From: Elymus sibiricus
Lineage: Eukaryota > Streptophyta > Magnoliopsida > Poales > Poaceae
Direction: 5' to 3'
DNA length: 64,000 nt
Assembly (NCBI GenBank): GCA_039707655.1
Contig: CM077672.1
Location: forward strand, 457,848,390-457,912,389
Positions within the stretch are counted from its first letter, which is position 1. Every line of letters starts with the position of its first letter. Of this stretch, positions 57,035 through 64,000 are shown piece after piece. Below the pieces are notes generated by a model. That model did no database searches. It saw nothing but the letters and a program-made list of their open reading frames with translations, and was not told where the DNA came from. Position numbers and translations under genes: made by a program.

Positions 57035-59350
57035 TGAGGAGCACGAAAAGAATAGATCTGAAGCGGATTATGTGAGGCTTCAGGAGGAAGGAAAGACAGA
57101 ACAGGCTAGGAAAGACTTTGGTGAGGGTGTTTGACTGATTTTTTTTCTACTATTCTATGGTCTCCCTTTCTATAGTTTGTTCTGTACATGTACTTTGCAA
57201 TCATGATGATATTTTCCATCATATTTTTGTCAATACACCATGTCAACATCATAACTAGCTAGAAGAAACGGCCTAACATGCCCCCATTTGATTCTTGTGT
57301 GCAAGCCCATATTATGAAATGATATAATCATGTTAGACTCAAGGAAGTTGCTGGTCTGATTTCATAATATACTATCTGTCGTTCCTGAAGTACTGGAAAA
57401 TAGAAAATGGTGCAGTTTCCTCTAATTCATCTCTCTCGAAATAGGCTTTCGCCCCGCTTTATAAATAAAGCAACAACCGAACAAAGTACACGGCCGAACG
57501 ATACAAGGTGGTGAGGTAGCCCTCAAATAATGTCAATCCCAAGATAACCGGATCACGCAGAACACGACTACGCTACCGACAAAGAACATAGGAAGAAGAG
57601 AACAATGCCACGCTACGCCCTATAACACCTAAGTTCCACGACAACGCCCTCAGGAGGGAGAATGGCGCCAAGCGTCACCGCTGCCGAATCCAAAGCAGAC
57701 ACGGGTTTTCACCCGGAACCCTGGCACCGAGAGGAGCACTACAACGACGTCTTCAGGAAGAAAGCGGCGCCCGCGAGCGTCGCCGTCGTCGGCGCCAAGC
57801 GCAGAGCTTTCGCTCAGCAACTCCTCCGTGCCACCATGAGGTCACTAGGACAAGCGCGACGTGTCCAGATCCCCAGGTCCGGATCGAGGCGTAGCCACTG
57901 CGAAAGACAGAGGGCACGCCCGAGCCACCCACCGCTACACCTCTCGCCGTCCACACGTCCAAGAGTGAAGCCACCACCCCCGACATGGTGCCCGCCGGAG
58001 AGCCAACCATGCGGGCCGCCGTCCGGAGCCGCCGCCCCGGCATCCATGTCCGAGACACTGCTACCCGTCCACATCACGATGCATCAACCACGGAAGGAAG
58101 AGTAAAAGGGGCCTCCTTTCACTCCTAGCCCGGCATCAGTCACAGGGTTGGGTCGATGCCTCCACGGTAGGAGGCATCCACGCCCGCGTCCCCAGCCAGT
58201 CCCGTGGACCAGGGGAGACACAATCCCGTGACTACCGACGGCCGTCGGCGAGCAAGCTCACACGACGCCATGCCCATGGTCATCACGCCGATCTGCCCCG
58301 ACGGAGAAGCGATGTCCCCGACCACCACCAACAACCACCGCGCCCGCAAGGAACCGCGAGCACATCCCAGGCCAGGCCCGACACCTCCTACCCGAAGCAG
58401 CAGCTCTGATCTGCCCTGGGCCTTGATCTGGCCCGCCCGGGCACGAACCCTAGATCTGTGCCGTCCCCGTTGCGCGTGCGGCCGGCGCCGTACCACCAGC
58501 GCCCGCCCAGCCCCGCGCACCGTAGGCACATCTCCAGGACCAGGAGGCCGCCACCACCACGCTGCGCTGCCCGCAAAGCCCCAGCTGCAGCACTGCCGAA
58601 GCCAGAAGGCACACTCCGCCGCCCCGCCCTTGCCAAGGCCCTGGACGCGCCCTAGCCAGCAACAGGGCACCACCGCCACCGGCCCCTGCAGCAGCCAAGA
58701 TGCAGAGGAGATCCACCGGCCAGAGCCGCCGCGGCCCGCGCCGTCCGCCGGCCGAAATCAGCCGCCGCTGCCCGGACGCACTCCCCCACCGCGCAGCCCT
58801 TCACGCCGCCGCCACGCCCGCGCCGGAGATGCACGTCGGAGCGCCGCCGCGCCGCGGCACCCCGCGCCCGCGCCGCGCCCTGACACGAGGAAGTCGGCCC
58901 GCGCCACTCCACCGCGCGAGGGAGAAGCCAAGCCCCGCCGGCGCCGGCGCCGGTCGGGCTTCGCCCGGCCGCGCCCTTTGGCGGTGGCGAGGGTGGAGGA
59001 GGGAGGAGGAGGGTAGCTGGCGGCGGAGATCGGGTGCCCTCCCCGACGCCCCACGGGTGGCGGCGGGGGAGGGGATAGGGTTCCTGTTTCCTCTAATTCA
59101 TCATTCTGTTTTTGATTGTACCTCAAATATTTATGAGTTTATCATATATTTCATAGAATGGTTTTCACCTTGTTTGTTGTTTTATATCTTTGTTTAATAT
59201 CATACCATCGTTGCTTGATTAACTGGCAAACAATCATGATCTTTATTTATCCTTTTTCTAACTGTAGATCGCCTTACTTTAATCCGGCAACAGAGAAAGG
59301 AAGTTGCAAAGAAGCACGAAGAGGAAAAATATCTCTGCATTTTTCCTGAG
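57035..59350 (+). pseudogene. PP28/PDAP1-like gene fragment (two exons)
   Basis: Exon a (57035-57120, after TTTGCACTTTCAG, donor GTGAGG) and exon b (59268-59350, after TTTCTAACTGTAG, donor GTAATC) join in a consistent phase. The product has a YVRLQEEGKTEQARKDF block, then a DRLTLIRQQRKEVAKKHEEEK block. This matches the conserved C-terminal part of the 28-kDa heat- and acid-stable phosphoprotein family (PDAP1, PP28 domain), which in plants typically has GKTEQARKDLERLALIRQQR. After that the sequence diverges from the expected Lys/Glu-rich end. The N-terminal part is not found. The intron contains a LINE-like insertion. It is probably a captured or partial duplicate; it is unclear if it is expressed. 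Confidence 0.65.
57432..59085 (-). mobile_element. LINE-like retroposon, 1654 bp, with 17-bp target duplication
   Basis: The 17-bp direct repeat GTTTCCTCTAATTCATC (57415-57431 and 59086-59102) flanks the insert, as after target-primed reverse transcription. The minus strand begins with a very GC-rich leader (59085 downwards) and ends in TTTATAAAGCGGGGCGAAAGCC, which I associate with 3' ends of Triticeae LINEs. No poly(A) tail and no endonuclease or RT domain is present, so it is internally deleted or nonautonomous. ORFs in it on both strands are composition effects. Confidence 0.7.
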
Positions 59351-61817
59351 GTAATCCCATGATCTTATCATGTTAGCTTCCTTATATGATGCCAACCCCT
59401 TGTGTCGATAAGTATTCTGCTGCAGGTATCAAGGAAATTTAATTTTCAGCAGAAATAGCTTTCTTCAATATCAGATCGATATAAAGGATGAGCTGCTCCA
59501 CATATTTGGAAGTTTAATGGTTAGTTCCTAGCGGAGTTTGTGACGGAATCGAAAACCGTTTTACTCGAGGTCATAGATAAATTTTATGCTGCCACATGTT
59601 TACAGGTTGTGTTAAGAACCAAAATGTCAAGGTTTAAAAAATACATGATTTGAATATGATAGCTCCAATGTTTCTGTGTTAATCGCTTTCAAATACTGCC
59701 AACATTTTCCTTTCAGCAATTAGATATTTTTATCGACAATATGCAATGCCATCTAGCTATCTTCAACATGTTTTAGAGTAGAGTAGTTTGCTTTCGAAAC
59801 AATGAAACAATAAAAACTGACCTCGGTGCAGATGTTCTTTCTGTCTCTATCCTATAGCTAGGTAGGCATGCATGTTGACATTCTCCAAAATAAATAAATT
59901 ATGCTGACTTTATACTCTGTGGAAATTGGGAGGAGTTGAGTATATAGTAACATATACAGTGGCATCTGTGGCGGAAAATGCAAAGCTTGCCTGATTGTAC
60001 ATCTGAGCATTGTTGTACATGTATGCAGCTTCTTTCAATTTCCTTATTGGATGGCATTGGATTAGAGAATACAGAGAAGTTCTTTTTACGAATGTTACGG
60101 CCTGAACTTAAATCATAATCCATAACGATGGTCTTCCCTCTAGAGTACGTGTTATGGAATTGGAAGGGTTATTACTACAAGGCAAGATTCAGCACTACTG
60201 AGTCAGCCCAATAATTATTTTATTTGGCCACGCTCTAAAGATCTTATCTATGCCAGCATATGATTTTGATTAGCACATGCATCTTATGTAGTAGGAAATC
60301 TCTATTCAGATGAGACTTTAGCTCCTGCGTGGTAAATTATTATACTCTTTAATCTGCTCCAAAGTTACCCGAGATAGAAACTGATGCATTCAGATTTAAG
60401 TATGGTGTACCCATCATATTCTTGGGATCGTTAACTTTAGTTTTATTTTTGTGCAGGTTTTGTTTCAGAACATTGCTCAAGGACTCGTGATAATATAAAA
60501 TCTAAAGGTCTCTCCACACGCCGCCGTGGTAGTACGGGCATCAGGTGGTTACGGAAGGATCTGGTTCGTCTTAGACGTCGTGGAGGTCGCCCATGTCCGG
60601 GCAGTATGTTGCTCCCATCGCCTAGCAAGCTGCTCCCACCGGTGAGACAAGGCCCCCCTTTTACTCCGTCCAAATTGTTCTCTGCTTGATATGTGCAGAG
60701 TTGATTGGAATGATCATGCTTGGGTGCAGATACTTGCTTCAGGCTTCGATCTAGACATATTTTCCTAGGGTGGTTGCATGGATGCATAGTTCATGATGTG
60801 TTCAATTGGTTCAGCTTTGTGTTTTTGATTTTTGATTCTTTTCAGATAACATTCCAAGGTTTTACTGTGTGGTTGCAATGATATTTTTTTGATTCAGGAC
60901 AAGTTTGATCAATCCAATGATTTGTTGTTTCTCACTGTCAGTATGAAAGATTGATCTCATGTTGTTTATTTTGCAGCATAGGGAAGTTCCTTTTGCAGGA
61001 CAGAAAATTGTGGTGGATAAAGAGGCGAGAACCAACAAGTAATTGATCTCTTTTCCTAATGGCCGAACAACTGCAGCTTCAGTTTAAGCAATAAGAGCCA
61101 TATTCAGGTTAGAGATATGACAAGAAACACTAATTCCATTCGCAATATAACCTATTTTCAGCCAAGGGTTCTTAAGTTTGGTTTGGCCAGATTTAGGAAA
61201 CACAGATGCCTGGATTTCAGTTCAGCGAAAAGGGTCAGTTTTGTTTTCTGGATTTGACAGAAATTCAATCATTTTTTGAGAAATTTAGGCGAAAAAATGA
61301 ACTTCTTTTGCTTTTGGCTTGATTTGACATGTCATAGAAATCACCTGAAATTTGGATTCTTTTGAATAAAGTTTCTGGGGAAACGAGCACTCTGGTTCAG
61401 TCCAGTTCAATATCCGGAAACATAGTGTAATGTTCAGGGTTCAGTGTACGAGCATAGCTATTGATCTCAATACCAGTTAAGCACTAGGATCTCCGATTGG
61501 TACCGCGCATGGTAACAATATACAGAAATAGAGTATATATGCGCTTACTGTAGAAACTTAACATTTTTTGTAATTGGCAGCAATATAGATTTAGTTGGTT
61601 CAGCGGTGAGCAGAGAGTATGATTGATCCGAATGCTAAACTGGTAGGCAGCGGCCAACCAACCGGTGGAGATGGAGAGGAACATGAAGGAGATTTGGGGA
61701 GGAAGAGAGAAGGCAGGAGAGATAGTGATTCCACACAATTACTATTGTGCTATCTATGCTTATGGTATAAAACATCCTGTTCTACTCATATTATTTAACA
61801 ATCGTCAGCTTATTCAT
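59351..61817 (+). other. Intron-like or spacer sequence with minor exon-like pieces
   Basis: Mostly AT-rich, with splice-like boundaries around 60458 (TTTGTGCAG|GTTTTG) and 60976 (TTTTGCAG|CATAGG...), where short open stretches occur. They could be further exons of the PP28-like transcript or noise. No domain is recognised. The segment ends at the duplication junction 61817/61818. Confidence 0.35.
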
Positions 61818-62440
61818 CTTAGTTTATGCTGCAGGTAGTTTCATTACTCCTTATAGCATTGTTAGTTAGGTGTGTAAAAAATTGATGTTAACTTGTGAAC
61901 AATTAACTCCCTTAATTTTAAGCAATATCAAATACGACATGATCACCACTTAGATAGAAATGCTAGGTTGGTTATTGGAAGCAATAAGCGGTATTCATTG
62001 GAGCTTGATATATCTGAATATGATACTATTCTATGGTCATACAGGTTTTCAAGTCATAGTATTTATTTCTAAACATTTACATGGTATTTTATTACTGTTT
62101 GTTGAATAAGTGGTGAATGCTTACACAGGAGTTCGCACTGCTGCCGAGCCTGCCTAGCTGATCTTTTGATTCCAGTATATCTTCAGAAGTCCAATTGCAC
62201 AAAAGAATGTTGATTCTTTCAGCAGGTGCATGGTTATTCTGTTACCACATCTACTTGAATAAACAAATGATAGCTAAGGTACTTCTCACATCATAGAACA
62301 TTCATGTGTATCCTTTACTTTTTGCTATGTTGGTATACAATAGATTACATGACCTCATAGTTGCTTATAATTATTCTGTTACCCTTCTTTTTTTGAGACA
62401 TTGTCTGATTTTTTTCTTACTGTGTTTTTTGCACTTTCAG

Positions 62441-62526
62441 TGAGGAGCACGAAAAGAATAGATCTGAAGCGGATTATGTGAGGCTTCAGGAGGAAGGAAA
62501 GACAGAACAGGCTAGGAAAGACTTTG
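62441..62526 (+). pseudogene. Second copy of PP28-like exon a
   Basis: Identical to 57035-57120 with the same acceptor and donor. The matching exon b would fall beyond the window end. Confidence 0.65.
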
Positions 62527-62837
62527 GTGAGGGTGTTTGACTGATTTTTTTTCTACTATTCTATGGTCTCCCTTTCTATAGTTTGTTCTGTACATGTACT
62601 TTGCAATCATGATGATATTTTCCATCATATTTTTGTCAATACACCATGTCAACATCATAACTAGCTAGAAGAAACGGCCTAACATGCCCCCATTTGATTC
62701 TTGTGTGCAAGCCCATATTATGAAATGATATAATCATGTTAGACTCAAGGAAGTTGCTGGTCTGATTTCATAATATACTATCTGTCGTTCCTGAAGTACT
62801 GGAAAATAGAAAATGGTGCAGTTTCCTCTAATTCATC

Positions 62838-64000
62838 TCTCTCGAAATAGGCTTTCGCCCCGCTTTATAAATAAAGCAACAACCGAACAAAGTACACGGC
62901 CGAACGATACAAGGTGGTGAGGTAGCCCTCAAATAATGTCAATCCCAAGATAACCGGATCACGCAGAACACGACTACGCTACCGACAAAGAACATAGGAA
63001 GAAGAGAACAATGCCACGCTACGCCCTATAACACCTAAGTTCCACGACAACGCCCTCAGGAGGGAGAATGGCGCCAAGCGTCACCGCTGCCGAATCCAAA
63101 GCAGACACGGGTTTTCACCCGGAACCCTGGCACCGAGAGGAGCACTACAACGACGTCTTCAGGAAGAAAGCGGCGCCCGCGAGCGTCGCCGTCGTCGGCG
63201 CCAAGCGCAGAGCTTTCGCTCAGCAACTCCTCCGTGCCACCATGAGGTCACTAGGACAAGCGCGACGTGTCCAGATCCCCAGGTCCGGATCGAGGCGTAG
63301 CCACTGCGAAAGACAGAGGGCACGCCCGAGCCACCCACCGCTACACCTCTCGCCGTCCACACGTCCAAGAGTGAAGCCACCACCCCCGACATGGTGCCCG
63401 CCGGAGAGCCAACCATGCGGGCCGCCGTCCGGAGCCGCCGCCCCGGCATCCATGTCCGAGACACTGCTACCCGTCCACATCACGATGCATCAACCACGGA
63501 AGGAAGAGTAAAAGGGGCCTCCTTTCACTCCTAGCCCGGCATCAGTCACAGGGTTGGGTCGATGCCTCCACGGTAGGAGGCATCCACGCCCGCGTCCCCA
63601 GCCAGTCCCGTGGACCAGGGGAGACACAATCCCGTGACTACCGACGGCCGTCGGCGAGCAAGCTCACACGACGCCATGCCCATGGTCATCACGCCGATCT
63701 GCCCCGACGGAGAAGCGATGTCCCCGACCACCACCAACAACCACCGCGCCCGCAAGGAACCGCGAGCACATCCCAGGCCAGGCCCGACACCTCCTACCCG
63801 AAGCAGCAGCTCTGATCTGCCCTGGGCCTTGATCTGGCCCGCCCGGGCACGAACCCTAGATCTGTGCCGTCCCCGTTGCGCGTGCGGCCGGCGCCGTACC
63901 ACCAGCGCCCGCCCAGCCCCGCGCACCGTAGGCACATCTCCAGGACCAGGAGGCCGCCACCACCACGCTGCGCTGCCCGCAAAGCCCCAGCTGCAGCACT
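62838..64000 (-). mobile_element. Second copy of the LINE-like retroposon (truncated by the window)
   Basis: Preceded by the same 17-bp target sequence (62821-62837). It was copied with the duplication rather than inserted independently, since its position and target are the same. Confidence 0.7.

Larger units (their letters stand above)
56412..61817. repeat. Direct duplication, unit 1 (5406 bp)
   Basis: The segment starting CTTAGTTTATGCTGCAGG at 56412 recurs at 61818 with constant offset 5406 to the window end. At least 2183 bp are shared and no difference was found in the lines compared, including the LINE-like insert. The unit contains the PP28-like exons. It is either a very recent tandem duplication or an assembly artefact. 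Confidence 0.9.
61818..64000. repeat. Direct duplication, unit 2 (truncated by the window)
   Basis: Corresponds to 56412-58594 at constant offset 5406. The reading frame 63068-63511 gives the same 147 residues as 57662-58105. Confidence 0.9.

Noticed and set aside
58140..59197. Several 80-270-codon frames in the LINE-like insert
   Set aside because: They overlap on both strands, are compositionally biased and lack endonuclease, RT or other motifs.

Overview
The window is plant nuclear DNA from a grass, almost certainly a Triticeae species (wheat, barley or Aegilops relative). The main reasons are three BARE/WIS/Angela-type copia LTRs (terminus TGTTGGAAATATGCCC), CACTA transposons with TAGTCCCGG and TTTGCCGTC subterminal repeats, and gypsy elements nested inside one another. 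No complete single-copy host gene is visible. The only recognisable host-type coding sequence is a two-exon fragment of a PP28/PDAP1-like gene at the right end. Identifications rest on motifs, terminal structures and target-site duplications (TSDs) read by eye.

Positions 1-17737 hold two degenerate, head-to-head copies of an endogenous caulimovirid (pararetrovirus). Copy A (+, 1 to about 6735) keeps protease-RT-RNase H and the viroplasmin/transactivator ORF, but lacks the movement protein and the coat-protein core. Copy B (-, about 17737 down to 6735) keeps promoter/leader, tRNA-Met primer site, small leader ORFs, movement protein, coat protein and viroplasmin, but lacks the whole RT region. 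The copies meet in a rearranged inverted intergenic region (5600-7100). A CACTA-like element (912-2754) interrupts copy A. A clean 4.7-kb CACTA element (11014-15739, TSD TAT) interrupts the movement gene of copy B.

Positions 17738-23082 hold a TIR-ended element of uncertain class. It carries a GC-rich captured segment and two long arrays of degenerate tandem repeats. Positions 23078-23690 plus 49742-50043 are one GC-rich gene-like segment split by a 26-kb insertion.

That insertion (23691-49736, TSD ATTGG) is a Tat-lineage gypsy retrotransposon with a second, archaeal-type RNase H and an antisense spliced-looking gene with a Transposase_28-like domain. It is nested with: a solo copia LTR in its 5' LTR (TSD GCCGG); a solo copia LTR in its second RNase H (TSD ATTCT), itself hit by a third, inverted solo LTR (TSD CCCCA); and a 9.8-kb gypsy element with 3.85-kb LTRs, gag only and no pol (39239-49037, TSD CATTA).

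Positions 50044-64000 contain a 1.4-kb CACTA-like element with an embedded 5S-rRNA-like segment (51223-52623, TSD TGA), a possible Helitron 3' end near 55597, the PP28-like gene fragment whose intron holds a 1.65-kb LINE-like retroposon with a 17-bp TSD, and a direct duplication (5406-bp spacing) that appears identical and runs off the window end.

Most coding sequences are broken, often by CGA to TGA or CAG/CAA to TAG/TAA changes as expected from methyl-cytosine decay. The segment is best read as a transposon and viral fossil bed.
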